A stretch of DNA of 64,000 nt. Origin: Galbibacter sp048266365. GTDB lineage: Bacteria > Bacteroidota > Bacteroidia > Flavobacteriales > Flavobacteriaceae. Where the stretch lies: assembly GCF_048266365.1 (NCBI RefSeq), contig NZ_JBLWZP010000010.1, positions 62,001-126,000 of the forward strand, in the 5' to 3' direction. Positions 39,173 through 48,148 of the stretch are shown one piece after another (positions within the stretch are counted from its first letter, which is position 1; the number at the start of each line of letters is the position of its first letter). Below the pieces are notes generated by a model. That model had not been told where the DNA came from. It saw only the letters and a program-made list of their open reading frames with translations, and ran no database searches. Made by a program: the position numbers and the translations under genes.

Positions 39173-40539
39173 TATAAATAATCTAATGGATTGGGATGCT
39201 CCCAAGGGGCTCTATAGGGTCTGGATAACAAAGTATTAGCTTGGTTGTCATCTGTAAATAAACGCTTGTTGGGATCGTAAATAAGTGGCCGATCAAGTTC
39301 CATTGCGAGATTCGCGATAATACAACTTGCAGTAGATATATGCCCTTGTTCGACATCTGCGATTGGTTTACTTCCTTGGTCGATGGCTTTTAGAAAGTCC
39401 ATCATATGATATCGGGTTGCAGGTGCAGTGTGCAGTTCAATATCCTTTTCTTGAAGATCCTCAGGATATTGTTCTCTTTCATAGGTCACATCTTTTGTGA
39501 TATGGGTCTTTCCGTCCGTTGAGATAAATTCATATTTCATGACACTGGCCTTTAAGACGCCGTTTTCACCATAAATAAAAAGTGCCCAAGGGTATTCAGG
39601 GTCGGTTGGTGTACCCCAAGTGCGATGGTTCCAGACGCAATTGAAATCTTCGTATTCAAAAATAGCAGTTTGGCTGTCAGCAATATTGGAAAAGCCTCCC
39701 TTTTGAACATAAATGCCTCCCTGAGATTGTATACGTTTAGGCCATTTAAGATCCAACATCCAGCGCACAGCATCTAGCATGTGGACACACATATCCCCCA
39801 TGATACCATTGCTGTATTCCATACGGGTTCTCCACCAACGTTTGTGAGGTAGGCCTTTAAAAGGGAGCTTTGGAGCCGGTCCCGACCACATATCATAATC
39901 GAAGTAATTTGGAATCTCTTGAATTGTTCGCTCCCCATTGGCACGCATATGATAGTAACAGCACATGTCCACATGGCCGATTTTTCCTAACAGTCCTGTG
40001 TCTATGATGTTTTTCTTGGCTTCCACTAGATGGGGTGTGCTTCTTCGCTGGGTTCCCACTTGGACCACTTTGTTGTATTTCCTGGCTGCGTGAACCATGG
40101 CTTCCCCCTCCAATACATCCACACTTGTCGGTTTTTGGACATAGACATGGCATCCAGCTCGAAGGGAATCTATGGTATTAAGTGCGTGCCAATGATCTGG
40201 AGTACCAATAAGAACAATATCCATCTCTATGGAGGCAAGTAGCTTTCTGTAGTCCGTAAATAGGACAGGGGACTTAGATTGCTTATTTTTTTGCATAACC
40301 AGGCTGGCGGCCTGTGACAGCTGGTTCTTATCGACATCACACAAGGCGACTACTTCAACATCGGTAACCTGGATGAGTCTAAAGAGGTCGCTTTTTCCGT
40401 ACCAACCCGTGCCTATGAGTCCGACTCTTAATTTTTTTGAAGGGTGCATCAAATGTTGTCCGTAAGCACCATAAGTTGCATAAAGTGTGGTTGCTAGGGT
40501 AGATTTTATAAAGTGTCTGCGGTTAATGTAAAATGACAT
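39172..40539 (-). CDS. Gfo/Idh/MocA-family oxidoreductase with Tat-type signal
   Basis: A 455-residue NAD(P)-dependent sugar dehydrogenase-like protein. The N-terminus has a twin-arginine motif (RRHFIKS) and a hydrophobic stretch, as in exported Bacteroidetes members. The Rossmann fold has LRVGLIGTGWYGKSD and DHWHALNTIDSLRAGCHVYV. The family's EKP motif reads QKP here (YVQKPTS), and catalytic efficiency may depend on that change. It is convergent with the sulfated-galactan locus and could act on a released sugar, which is inferred only from position. Confidence 0.88.
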   Translation of the reverse strand: MSFYINRRHFIKSTLATTLYATYGAYGQHLMHPSKKLRVGLIGTGWYGKSDLFRLIQVTDVEVVALCDVDKNQLSQAASLVMQKNKQSKSPVLFTDYRKLLASIEMDIVLIGTPDHWHALNTIDSLRAGCHVYVQKPTSVDVLEGEAMVHAARKYNKVVQVGTQRRSTPHLVEAKKNIIDTGLLGKIGHVDMCCYYHMRANGERTIQEIPNYFDYDMWSGPAPKLPFKGLPHKRWWRTRMEYSNGIMGDMCVHMLDAVRWMLDLKWPKRIQSQGGIYVQKGGFSNIADSQTAIFEYEDFNCVWNHRTWGTPTDPEYPWALFIYGENGVLKASVMKYEFISTDGKTHITKDVTYEREQYPEDLQEKDIELHTAPATRYHMMDFLKAIDQGSKPIADVEQGHISTASCIIANLAMELDRPLIYDPNKRLFTDDNQANTLLSRPYRAPWEHPNPLDYL

Positions 40540-40634
40540 GGTGCTTAATTTAGGTAGTAATTTACAAAATACTGTTGTAATGCTAACATGTCAAATTAAT
40601 TTAAAAATCAAGGCTTATTAGTATACCACTTCAC

Positions 40635-41384
40635 TTATATGATTTTTTTAATCACTCGCAATTTGTGAGAATGACTTCTTGTATCGGTATTAAAAATTCC
40701 GGTATGGTCAATCCTGTCTATTCTCACCTTTCCATAGGCGTGAATGATATAGTTGTCCGGCATCATAATGCCAACATGAACAATATTTCCCTGGTCATCA
40801 TCAAAGAAGGCGAGATCTCCTGCTTCACTTTCTTCTATAAAGCTAAGGGCTTCACCTTGGGTGGATTGTTGCGTGGCTGTTCTTAAAAGGGAATAGCCAT
40901 TGAGTTTATAGACCATCTGGGTAAGGCCTGAGCTATCGATTCCAAAAGGTGTTTTCCCACCCCATAAAAAAGGTGCATTAATGTAATTCAATGCCGTGTT
41001 AACAATATTGGCTTTTGGTTGTTTTCCTTCTATAGTTTCGCCGTCAAAATTTCCAAAGAGATAGGTAACGGCATTGATGTTGCTGCCTAATGTGATAGGT
41101 AATAGGTTGTGGTTATCATCGTAGATGAACTCTACCAGGTCACCCGATAGTTTTGGTTTTTGTTTTTGGATACTTTGGTAGATGGGTTGATCAATGAATT
41201 TATATTGATTGTTCTCAAGCCATCCTTCAAAATTATCGTATGCCAATCGTATTTTGCTCCAATGCTTTCTTTTTTCTAATACTTTGAAATGATCTCCATA
41301 TAGTACCTGAGAGCAGAGTTCTGAGGTATGTAATGGTTCATTGCGTAAAGGAATGATACTCAAATGACAAATTCCATATTGCAT
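40635..41384 (-). CDS. NlpC/P60-like protein with Ser in place of the catalytic Cys
   Basis: A 249-residue protein with N-terminal SH3-like domains (about 1-120, with WSKIRLAYDNFEGWL) and a C-terminal NlpC/P60 domain. In active members the nucleophile lies in GIDCSG; here the sequence is GIDSSG, with Ser151 encoded by AGC, one base from TGC. The His motif IVHVGI and the downstream HAYG are kept. The family cleaves peptidoglycan stem peptides, and this copy may be inactive, a binding protein, or use Ser weakly. There is no strong signal peptide. It lies 23 bases downstream of the thiolase gene. Confidence 0.88.
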   Translation of the reverse strand: MQYGICHLSIIPLRNEPLHTSELCSQVLYGDHFKVLEKRKHWSKIRLAYDNFEGWLENNQYKFIDQPIYQSIQKQKPKLSGDLVEFIYDDNHNLLPITLGSNINAVTYLFGNFDGETIEGKQPKANIVNTALNYINAPFLWGGKTPFGIDSSGLTQMVYKLNGYSLLRTATQQSTQGEALSFIEESEAGDLAFFDDDQGNIVHVGIMMPDNYIIHAYGKVRIDRIDHTGIFNTDTRSHSHKLRVIKKII

Positions 41385-41407
41385 TTACTAGTTATTTGTA
41401 GGGGTAA

Positions 41408-42583
41408 TTAATTTCTTTCTAAGACCATTGCTGAAGCTCCGCCACCACCATTACATATAGCAGCTGCTCCGTATTTAGCATTATTTTGGTCCAATACGCT
41501 CATTAATGTAATAAGGATCCTCACTCCGGAACAACCAAGTGGATGTCCGAGTGCAACAGCACCTCCATTGACATTCACCTTGGTGTTGGCAATGTTTAAT
41601 ATTTTCATATTTGCAAGCGCTACAACAGAGAAGGCCTCGTTGAACTCAAAGAAATCGATATCCTCTACTTTTAGATTTGTTTTGGCTAGGGCTTTTGGTA
41701 AGGCTTTCGCCGGGGCGGTAGTAAACCAATTTGGTTCCCCGGCAGCATCCGCGTAGCTTAGTATAGTGGCTAAAGGTGTTATTCCCATTTCTTTTGCTTT
41801 ATCCTCGCTCATTAATACTACTGCTGCGGCACCGTCGTTGATGGTGGATGCATTGGCTGCGGTTACTGTTCCGTCTTTGGTAAATGCGGCTCTTAAGCTT
41901 GGGATTCTATCTAATTTTACATTTTTAAATTCTTCATCTTCGGAGATGATAAGTGGGTCTCCTTTGCGTTGTGGAACTTCCACAGGAATGACTTCTTGCT
42001 CGAACTTGCCTTGTTCCCAAGCCTTTGCTGAACGCTTATAGGATTCAATGGCATAGGCATCTTGATCCTCTCTTGAGAAGTTGTATTCTGCGGCACAGTC
42101 ATCTGCACAAACGCCCATGGCATTTTGATCATACGCATCTACAAGACCGTCTTTTTGAAGTCCGTCAATCATTTGGGCAGGTCCGAATTTCGTTCCAGTT
42201 CTCATGTGTACATAATGTGGAATCATACTCATATTTTCCATTCCTCCAGCTACAATGATGGAAGCGTCTCCTAAGGCAATAGCTTGAGCAGCTTGCATCA
42301 CAGCTTTCATTCCACTGGCACAAACTTTGTTGACTGTAGTGCAAGGAACTGTATTTGGAATACCGGCGTAAAGTGCGGCTTGTCGAGCGGGAGCTTGTCC
42401 TTCTCCTGCTTGGACAACATTACCCATAAGAACCTCTTCAACCACATTCGGATCTAACGCTATTTTCTCTAAAGCACCCTTTATGGCAAAGGCGCCCAAT
42501 TTAGGAGCGGGAATGGAAGAGAGTTTTCCTAGAAAACTTCCGATTGGGGTTCTGGCAGCGGAAACTATGACTACTTTATTCAT
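41408..42583 (-). CDS. acetyl-CoA C-acetyltransferase (thiolase)
   Basis: A 391-residue thiolase of normal length. The nucleophilic Cys lies in NKVCASGMKA, the acid/base motifs are GHPLGCSGVR and the C-terminal CNGGGGASAMVLER, and GGMENMS is the family signature. It condenses or cleaves acetyl-CoA units in the cytoplasm. Whether it acts in fatty-acid breakdown or ketone-body-type metabolism cannot be told. The NlpC/P60 gene follows on the same strand. The 7TM-HD gene is divergent. Confidence 0.95.
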   Translation of the reverse strand: MNKVVIVSAARTPIGSFLGKLSSIPAPKLGAFAIKGALEKIALDPNVVEEVLMGNVVQAGEGQAPARQAALYAGIPNTVPCTTVNKVCASGMKAVMQAAQAIALGDASIIVAGGMENMSMIPHYVHMRTGTKFGPAQMIDGLQKDGLVDAYDQNAMGVCADDCAAEYNFSREDQDAYAIESYKRSAKAWEQGKFEQEVIPVEVPQRKGDPLIISEDEEFKNVKLDRIPSLRAAFTKDGTVTAANASTINDGAAAVVLMSEDKAKEMGITPLATILSYADAAGEPNWFTTAPAKALPKALAKTNLKVEDIDFFEFNEAFSVVALANMKILNIANTKVNVNGGAVALGHPLGCSGVRILITLMSVLDQNNAKYGAAAICNGGGGASAMVLERN

Positions 42584-42706
42584 GATACACTATTTTGTTG
42601 TTGCGAATTTAAATAATTTAAAAAGATAATCATAGGAAGTTGATTTTAATTAAATGCTAATGAGGAGGCTAATTTTTGTTACATTTGAATAATAATAGCA
42701 ATTCGA

Positions 42707-44755
42707 ATGAAGAAATTCTTGGATAATCTTTATAAAAATCAATCCCTTATTTACAAAGGTTTTCTCTTTATTTTGACCACAGCCTTGGTGGTGTATATGT
42801 TTCCCAAAGGTGGGAAGTTTAAATACGACTTCCACAAGGGGAAGCTATGGCAATATGAAACCTTGTATGCTCCTTTTGATTTTGCAATTCACAAAACGGA
42901 TGAGGAAATAAAGCAAAACAAAGACGAAATAAAAGCCAATCATCCGGATTATTTTAAATATGATACTGCTATTCGGGATTTGGTATATAATGGTTATGAG
43001 GAGAAATTCAACACCTATTTTACCACTGAGGAATTTAGTAATGCAACCCGAAAAAAGATATACTCTAATGGATTGGAGTTGTTAAACCGCATCTATGAAA
43101 AAGGTGTGGTTCAAAACACGGATCAATACAAGGGTGATGTTCTGGTCAATGTGGTTCGGGGTAATCAAGAACAAGCCATTCTCTACGGAAGCTTGGTTAA
43201 GCTCAATCAACTGGATAGAATGATTTCTGGTTTTTTAACCGAAAGGAATCTTCAGGGTGAAGATGAATTGCTGAAGAGCCTATATTTTGATATCATTCAA
43301 CCAAATGTCATTTACGATGAGGGTTTGACAAAAATGACCTTAGAACGAGAGTTGGCTAAGGTAACCACTACTAGAGGTAGTGTTGGTAAGGGCAAGCGTA
43401 TTGTAGCTAAAGGAGAAGTAGTAGAAGGGGAGAAGTATACCATATTGTACTCCCTACAGAAGGAGTACCAATCCAAATTGTGGAATGAGAACAATTACAA
43501 TTGGATCCTGTTGGGCTACATCATCCTAGTGGGGCTTACCCTGCTTATGCTACTATTGTTTTTGAAAAAATACAGACCCGAGGTCTTTGTCAATAATAAC
43601 AAGGTCACTTTTATTTTCTTTAATGTTCTGGTGATGATTTTCTTGACCACTACGGTTGTCAAGTTTAATTCGCACTATGTGTATGTGGTGCCTATGTGTA
43701 TAATGCCTTTGATTCTAAAGGCGTTTTTCGACCCAAGGTTGGGGTTGTTTACTCATGTTTTAACGGTGCTGATATTAGGTTTTATTGTACCCAATAGTTT
43801 TGAGTATGTGTTTTTGCAAACAATAGCGGGTATCGTAACCATTCAGACGATCTCCGAACTACATAAGCGGGCGAATCTCTTTATTTCGGTAGGGCAGATC
43901 ACTTTGGTCTACATCATTGCTTATTTCGCGTTTTACGTAATTCATGAAGGGAACTTCAACAATATGGATTGGGTGAACTTTGGACTATTTATATTAAATG
44001 GTTTGGCAACCCTGGCAGCATTCCCATTGATCTATATTTACGAAAAGCTATTCTCTTTAGTTTCTGATGTGTCTCTTTTAGAGCTCTCCGATACCAATGC
44101 TAAATTATTAAAGGAATTGTCGGATAAAGCCCCAGGGACCTTTCATCATTCGTTACAGGTGGCTAATTTGGCTGAAGCGGCAGCAAATGAAATTGGAGCA
44201 AATTCCATGTTAGTTCGTGTGGGCGCTTTGTATCATGATATTGGGAAGATGAACAATCCTGCCTATTTTACTGAAAATCAAACTACGAGTGTAAATCCGC
44301 ATAATGAGCTTTCTGCAGAAGAAAGTTCCAGAATTATTATCGCCCATGTTATAGAAGGAATTGAGATGGCTAAAAAGAATAATATTCCTGATAGAGTAAT
44401 CGATTTTATAAGAACGCATCACGGGACTTCACTGGTGTATTATTTTTATAAACAGGCGATGAATTTAGATGAAAATGTCGACAATGCAGATTTTCAATAT
44501 CCAGGGCCGATCCCATTTTCAAAAGAAACGGCAATCTTGATGATGGCGGATTCTGTAGAGGCAGCTTCAAAGAGTTTAAAAAACCCTACTTTTACTATGA
44601 TCAGTTCCTTTGTTGAGAAGATCATAAGTAAACAAATTGAAGAGGGACAGTTCCTGAATGCTAACATTACTTTTAAGGAAATAGAGCAGATAAAAAAGGT
44701 GTTGAAGCGTAAATTGACCAATATATATCACCTGAGAATAGAATATCCAGAATAG
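42707..44755 (+). CDS. 7TM-HD family phosphodiesterase (PgpH-like)
   Basis: A 682-residue inner-membrane protein. One N-terminal helix, an extracytoplasmic 7TM-HDED domain (about 50-265), a seven-helix segment (about 265-450) and a cytoplasmic HD domain (FHHSLQVANLAEAAA, then YHDIGKMNNPAYF, and THHGTSLVYYF) follow in the PgpH order. PgpH-type proteins hydrolyse c-di-AMP to pApA. Together with CdaA at 5672-6457 it would complete a c-di-AMP turnover pair. All HD metal-binding residues appear present. Confidence 0.93.
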   Translation: MKKFLDNLYKNQSLIYKGFLFILTTALVVYMFPKGGKFKYDFHKGKLWQYETLYAPFDFAIHKTDEEIKQNKDEIKANHPDYFKYDTAIRDLVYNGYEEKFNTYFTTEEFSNATRKKIYSNGLELLNRIYEKGVVQNTDQYKGDVLVNVVRGNQEQAILYGSLVKLNQLDRMISGFLTERNLQGEDELLKSLYFDIIQPNVIYDEGLTKMTLERELAKVTTTRGSVGKGKRIVAKGEVVEGEKYTILYSLQKEYQSKLWNENNYNWILLGYIILVGLTLLMLLLFLKKYRPEVFVNNNKVTFIFFNVLVMIFLTTTVVKFNSHYVYVVPMCIMPLILKAFFDPRLGLFTHVLTVLILGFIVPNSFEYVFLQTIAGIVTIQTISELHKRANLFISVGQITLVYIIAYFAFYVIHEGNFNNMDWVNFGLFILNGLATLAAFPLIYIYEKLFSLVSDVSLLELSDTNAKLLKELSDKAPGTFHHSLQVANLAEAAANEIGANSMLVRVGALYHDIGKMNNPAYFTENQTTSVNPHNELSAEESSRIIIAHVIEGIEMAKKNNIPDRVIDFIRTHHGTSLVYYFYKQAMNLDENVDNADFQYPGPIPFSKETAILMMADSVEAASKSLKNPTFTMISSFVEKIISKQIEEGQFLNANITFKEIEQIKKVLKRKLTNIYHLRIEYPE

Positions 44756-44812
44756 TATTTCATTGGTTGTTAGGACGCTATTTAAAAGCGGTAAAAATAT
44801 TCATGAAAATAG

Positions 44813-44843
44813 TTGTTTTAATCTAATTGAACTACTACATTTG
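44813..44843 (+). promoter_or_regulatory. promoter of the tRNA-Ser/tRNA-Pro unit
   Basis: TTG at 44813-44815 and TACATTTG at 44836-44843, 20 bases apart, fit the Bacteroidota promoter consensus. The first tRNA starts 49 bases downstream. The tRNA-Pro gene, only 27 bases after tRNA-Ser, has no separate promoter that I can see. Confidence 0.7.
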
Positions 44844-44891
44844 CAACCGCAATTTCAAAGTTGTATGTTCATAATGATATAAGAGAATAAA

Positions 44892-44975
44892 GGAGAGGTG
44901 CCAGAGTGGTAATGGAGCAGATTGCTAATCTGTCAACGCGTAAGTGTTGCCAGGGTTCGAATCCCTGTCTCTCCG
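44892..44975 (+). tRNA. tRNA-Ser(GCT)
   Basis: An 84-base class II tRNA. The acceptor GGAGAGG pairs with TCTCTCC, the anticodon loop TTGCTAA gives GCT, the long variable arm CAACGC/GTGTTG is typical of tRNA-Ser, and the T arm CAGGG TTCGAAT CCCTG is intact. Discriminator G; CCA is not encoded. Confidence 0.96.
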
Positions 44976-45002
44976 CTTTTCTTTCTTCATGAATATAATT
45001 TT

Positions 45003-45077
45003 CGGGGTGTAGCGTAGCCCGGTTATCGCGCCGCGTTTGGGACGCGGAGGTCGCAGGTTCGAATCCTGCCACCCCGA
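45003..45077 (+). tRNA. tRNA-Pro(TGG)
   Basis: A 75-base tRNA. The acceptor CGGGGTG pairs with CACCCCG, and the anticodon stem CCGCG/CGCGG encloses loop TTTGGGA (anticodon TGG). The T arm GCAGG TTCGAAT CCTGC is intact. A conjugative element with its integrase gene begins just downstream, so the 3' end of this gene is the likely integration site. Confidence 0.96.
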
Positions 45078-45101
45078 CAAATTATAGTATCAATCTATAA
45101 C

Positions 45102-45137
45102 AAAAACCTGTTAATCGTATGATTTACAGGTTTTTCT
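45102..45137 (+). terminator. terminator of the tRNA-Ser/tRNA-Pro unit
   Basis: AAAAACCTGT and ACAGGTTTTT form a perfect ten-pair stem with a 14-base loop and end in a T-run. If the element inserted at the tRNA-Pro 3' end, this hairpin belongs to the element or was rebuilt by it. Confidence 0.8.
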
Positions 45138-45286
45138 GTTTTTAAGAATATCATAAGAATTGATATGTTTTGATTAAAAACGTCAACAAATCGGATAACA
45201 ATTTGAAAAATCAAAAAGTGTTGACCAGATTTGTAGCTAACTGTCTGCTAATCGATAAATAAATGTATCTTTATAAGTGATTTGAC

Positions 45287-45329
45287 TTTCGTCTGATAAC
45301 AACGAATTATTGTTAACTAAAAGACGAAA
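45287..45329 (+). repeat. inverted repeat directly before the integrase start
   Basis: TTTCGTCT (45287-45294) and AGACGAAA (45322-45329) pair perfectly, and an inner AACAA/TTGTT can extend the structure. It ends two bases before the integrase ATG, so it could hide the start region in the mRNA or be a protein-binding site controlling integrase. Confidence 0.6.
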
Positions 45330-45331
45330 TA

Positions 45332-46597
45332 ATGAAAACATCTTCCACCTTCAGTATTTTGTTCTGGGCGGACTTCTCCAGGGCAAAAAATGACCAAGCA
45401 TCAATTTACGCAAGAATTACGGTAAATGGTAAACGGGCTACCATCAGTTTAAAACGAAAAGTTTTAGTTTCTGATTGGGATGTCCATAAAAACAGGGCTC
45501 GTGGAACTAACCAAAAATCAAGAATCTTGAACAGTTATTTGGATGAAACTTACAATCATCTTTTTAAATGTTATCGCGATTTAATGAACGAGCATAAATT
45601 GATTACTGCACAAGTTGTTAAGGCTCGATACTTTGGTAATGACGAAAATAATCGTTCCATTACTGATATTATCAATTACCATAATGAAGATATGGTAAAC
45701 AAATTAAAGTGGGGAACACAAAAAAATTACTACACTACACAAAGTTATATCTCAAAATTTTTATCGAAATTCTATAAGACCACAGACCTTTACTTACGGG
45801 AACTCGATTATCACTTTATCATAAAATTCGAGAAATATCTTCGAGGTTATGTACCCGAAGACCATCAAAAACCAATGGGCAATAATACCGTGATGAAGCA
45901 CATAGAACGGTTTAGGAAACTGATAAATCTATCACATAAGTTGGGCTGGATAGAACGCGACCCTTTTATCAATTTCAAAGCTAAATTCATTAAAAATGAA
46001 AGAGGCTTTTTAAGCCTCGAAGAACTTCAAGAGATAGAAAACAAACAATTTAGCATTCACAGATTGGAATTGGTTAAGGATTTGTTTGTTTTTAGTTGCT
46101 ATACCAGTTTAAGCTATATTGATGTCATTCATTTAACTGCGGATAATATCTGTATTGGCATCGATGGCGAACTTTGGATTTATTACAAACGAGAAAAGAC
46201 GACAAAGCCTATAAGAATACCTTTGTTACCAAAAGCGATGCAAATTGTTGAAAAATACAAGAGCAACCGTAAATCAATATCACAAGGAAGTATATTTCCT
46301 AAAATCTCAAATCAAAAACTAAACTCTTATTTAAAGGAAATTGCGGATGTCTGCGGTATTAAGAAGAACCTTACTTTCCACATTGCCAGACATACGTTTG
46401 CTACAACGGTAACATTGAGTAACGGGATGCCCATAGAGACGGTTTCAAAATTGTTAGGTCACTCCCGAATATCCACTACCCAAATTTATGCAAAGGTCAT
46501 TGAACGCAAAGTGAGTGATGATATGCAAAAATTAAGGTACCAATTCAATGAGATAGAAAATGAATCTATCTCTAAAGTGGTTTCTCAAAATTCATAA
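45332..46597 (+). CDS. IntDOT-like tyrosine recombinase (element integrase)
   Basis: A 421-residue site-specific integrase with an N-terminal arm-binding domain, a SAM-like core-binding domain (about 110-220) and a catalytic domain. HxxR is His350-x-x-Arg353 (HIARHTFA), the second His lies in LLGHSRIS, and the nucleophile is Tyr386 (TTQIYAKV). The box I segment reads TSLSYIDV, with Ser where most family members have the first catalytic Arg. IntDOT of CTnDOT has the same replacement. It should catalyse integration at the tRNA-Pro gene and excision with the xis-like protein. An inverted repeat precedes its start. Confidence 0.93.
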   Translation: MKTSSTFSILFWADFSRAKNDQASIYARITVNGKRATISLKRKVLVSDWDVHKNRARGTNQKSRILNSYLDETYNHLFKCYRDLMNEHKLITAQVVKARYFGNDENNRSITDIINYHNEDMVNKLKWGTQKNYYTTQSYISKFLSKFYKTTDLYLRELDYHFIIKFEKYLRGYVPEDHQKPMGNNTVMKHIERFRKLINLSHKLGWIERDPFINFKAKFIKNERGFLSLEELQEIENKQFSIHRLELVKDLFVFSCYTSLSYIDVIHLTADNICIGIDGELWIYYKREKTTKPIRIPLLPKAMQIVEKYKSNRKSISQGSIFPKISNQKLNSYLKEIADVCGIKKNLTFHIARHTFATTVTLSNGMPIETVSKLLGHSRISTTQIYAKVIERKVSDDMQKLRYQFNEIENESISKVVSQNS

Positions 46598-46619
46598 TCC
46601 CCACTTAATTAAAAATACA

Positions 46620-47144
46620 ATGGAATTATCTATAATAAAAAATAAAATCCATAATATTCAAGGAAACAAAGTAATTCTTGATTTTGACCTCGCAGAACTT
46701 TATGAAGTAGAAACCAGAGTGCTTAAACAAGCCGTTAGACGTAACCTTAAACGTTTTCCAGATGATTTTATGTTTCAGCTTTCAAAGGACGAGTGGAAAG
46801 AGGTTATCACAAATTGTGATAACCTTCCAGAGAATATCAAATTTAGCCCGACTGCTCCTTTTGCCTTTACTGAACAAGGTGTAGCAATGCTTTCCAGCGT
46901 ACTTAACAGCGACAAGGCCATTGACGTAAATATATCTATTATGCGTGCATTTGTAGCGTTACGGCAGCATCTTACAGATTATAGCAACCTTAAAGAACAT
47001 ATAGCCCAACTTGAAAAAGAAATGAATATCAAATTTAAGGACATTCATCAGGCATTGAATTATTTATTGCAAAAAGACAAAGTGCAGATTGACCAGCAAA
47101 ACAGGGAACGAATTGGTTTTAAAACGGATAGGAAAGATTATTAA
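46620..47144 (+). CDS. ORF6N-domain DNA-binding protein
   Basis: A 174-residue protein counting from the ATG at 46620. An upstream in-frame start at 46560 would overlap the integrase end and add 20 unrelated residues. The N-terminal ORF6N/KilA-N-like domain (VILDFDLAELYEVETRVLKQ, then RFPDDFMFQLSKDEW) is followed by a KTAAFTEQG-type segment (APFAFTEQGVAMLSSVL) and a C-terminal coiled coil. Such proteins are common in phages and integrative elements and are thought to regulate or bind DNA; the target is unknown. It follows the integrase by 22 bases and may be co-transcribed. Confidence 0.88.
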   Translation: MELSIIKNKIHNIQGNKVILDFDLAELYEVETRVLKQAVRRNLKRFPDDFMFQLSKDEWKEVITNCDNLPENIKFSPTAPFAFTEQGVAMLSSVLNSDKAIDVNISIMRAFVALRQHLTDYSNLKEHIAQLEKEMNIKFKDIHQALNYLLQKDKVQIDQQNRERIGFKTDRKDY

Positions 47145-47196
47145 ATTTTTCTTCGGTCATCAGAATAGACAATTTTTATTGATATATTTATTTTTA

Positions 47197-48081
47197 TTAA
47201 TTCGGTTCAATATGAATTAGTACGTGTCCTAAATTCGGTATTTCTTTTCGTAAATGGTCTTTTAACTTATGAGCAATGTCGTGACCAGATTTTACCGAAA
47301 TTTCACTATTCACAATTGCGTGTAAATCCACGTGGAATTTCATTCCGGATTTTCTAATAAAACATTTCTCTGTTCCTAAAACACCTTGAACTTCTGTTGA
47401 TTTTTCTCTAATTTCAATTATCAGTTCGTCATAAAGTTGTTCGTCCATAACTTCTCCTAAAGCTGGACGTAATATTAAATAACTATTATATAAAATAAAC
47501 GCTGAAGCGAATAATGCAGCCCAATCATCTGCTGTTTCATAACCTTTTCCATATATGATTGCTATCGAAATACCGATAAAGGCCATTACCGAAGTTACGG
47601 CATCACTTCTATGATGCCAAGCATCTGCTTTTAATGATGAACTATTTGTTTGTTTACTTTTTTTAATTACAATTTGAAATGAGATTTCTTTCCAAGCTAT
47701 TATTAGACCTAGCACAATCAAAGTCCAAGATTTCGGGATTTTATGAGGTGTTTGAATGTTTTGAATACTTTCATAGGCGATTATTGTGGCAGAAACAACA
47801 AGGAATGTAACAACTCCAAAGGTAATTAATGGCTCAATTTTACCGTGTCCATAGGGATGATTTTCGTCCGCTGGTCGTTTTGCATATTTAAAACCTAATA
47901 AAACTAAAAATGAAGCAAAAATATCCGTTGTCGATTCAATCGCATCTGCAATTAAAGCATAAGAATTTCCAAAAAATCCCGCAAGTCCTTTAATTAAGGC
48001 TAAAGCAGTATTCCCAATTATGCTGAAATAAGTTGTTCGTATTGCGGTTTGTTCGTTATTCATTCTAATTTTAGTTGTCAA
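47197..48081 (-). CDS. cation diffusion facilitator family metal exporter
   Basis: A 294-residue CDF transporter with six membrane helices and the metal site motifs ALIADAIESTTDIFAS and DAWHHRSDAVTS (HxxxD pair), the loop NHPYGHGKIEPL, and a C-terminal cytoplasmic domain (KFHVDLHAIVNSE). It exports Zn, Co, Cd or Mn ions using the proton gradient. The metal cannot be assigned from the sequence. It is transcribed leftward, away from the tra terminator, and with the P1B ATPase at 59709-61670 forms the metal cargo of the element. Confidence 0.9.
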   Translation of the reverse strand: MTTKIRMNNEQTAIRTTYFSIIGNTALALIKGLAGFFGNSYALIADAIESTTDIFASFLVLLGFKYAKRPADENHPYGHGKIEPLITFGVVTFLVVSATIIAYESIQNIQTPHKIPKSWTLIVLGLIIAWKEISFQIVIKKSKQTNSSSLKADAWHHRSDAVTSVMAFIGISIAIIYGKGYETADDWAALFASAFILYNSYLILRPALGEVMDEQLYDELIIEIREKSTEVQGVLGTEKCFIRKSGMKFHVDLHAIVNSEISVKSGHDIAHKLKDHLRKEIPNLGHVLIHIEPN

Positions 48082-48120
48082 TAGATTTGTTATATTTATA
48101 ACAAAGGTACTTTTTTAATC

Positions 48121-48148
48121 ATAAAAAAAGAGGTGATAAACACCTCTT
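48121..48148 (-). terminator. terminator of the tra operon
   Basis: Read leftward, AAGAGGTG, a five-base loop and CACCTCTT form an eight-pair stem followed by seven T. It ends at the traN stop and separates the tra operon from the CDF gene. Confidence 0.88.

Noticed and set aside
40665..40886. Plus-strand ORF antisense to the NlpC/P60-like gene
   Set aside because: Shadow of the opposite strand; no motif and poor codon pattern.
44869..45072. 67-residue minus-strand ORF opening MAGFEPATSASQTRR
   Set aside because: It lies entirely over the antisense of the tRNA-Ser and tRNA-Pro genes; this is the well-known spurious protein read from tRNA genes.
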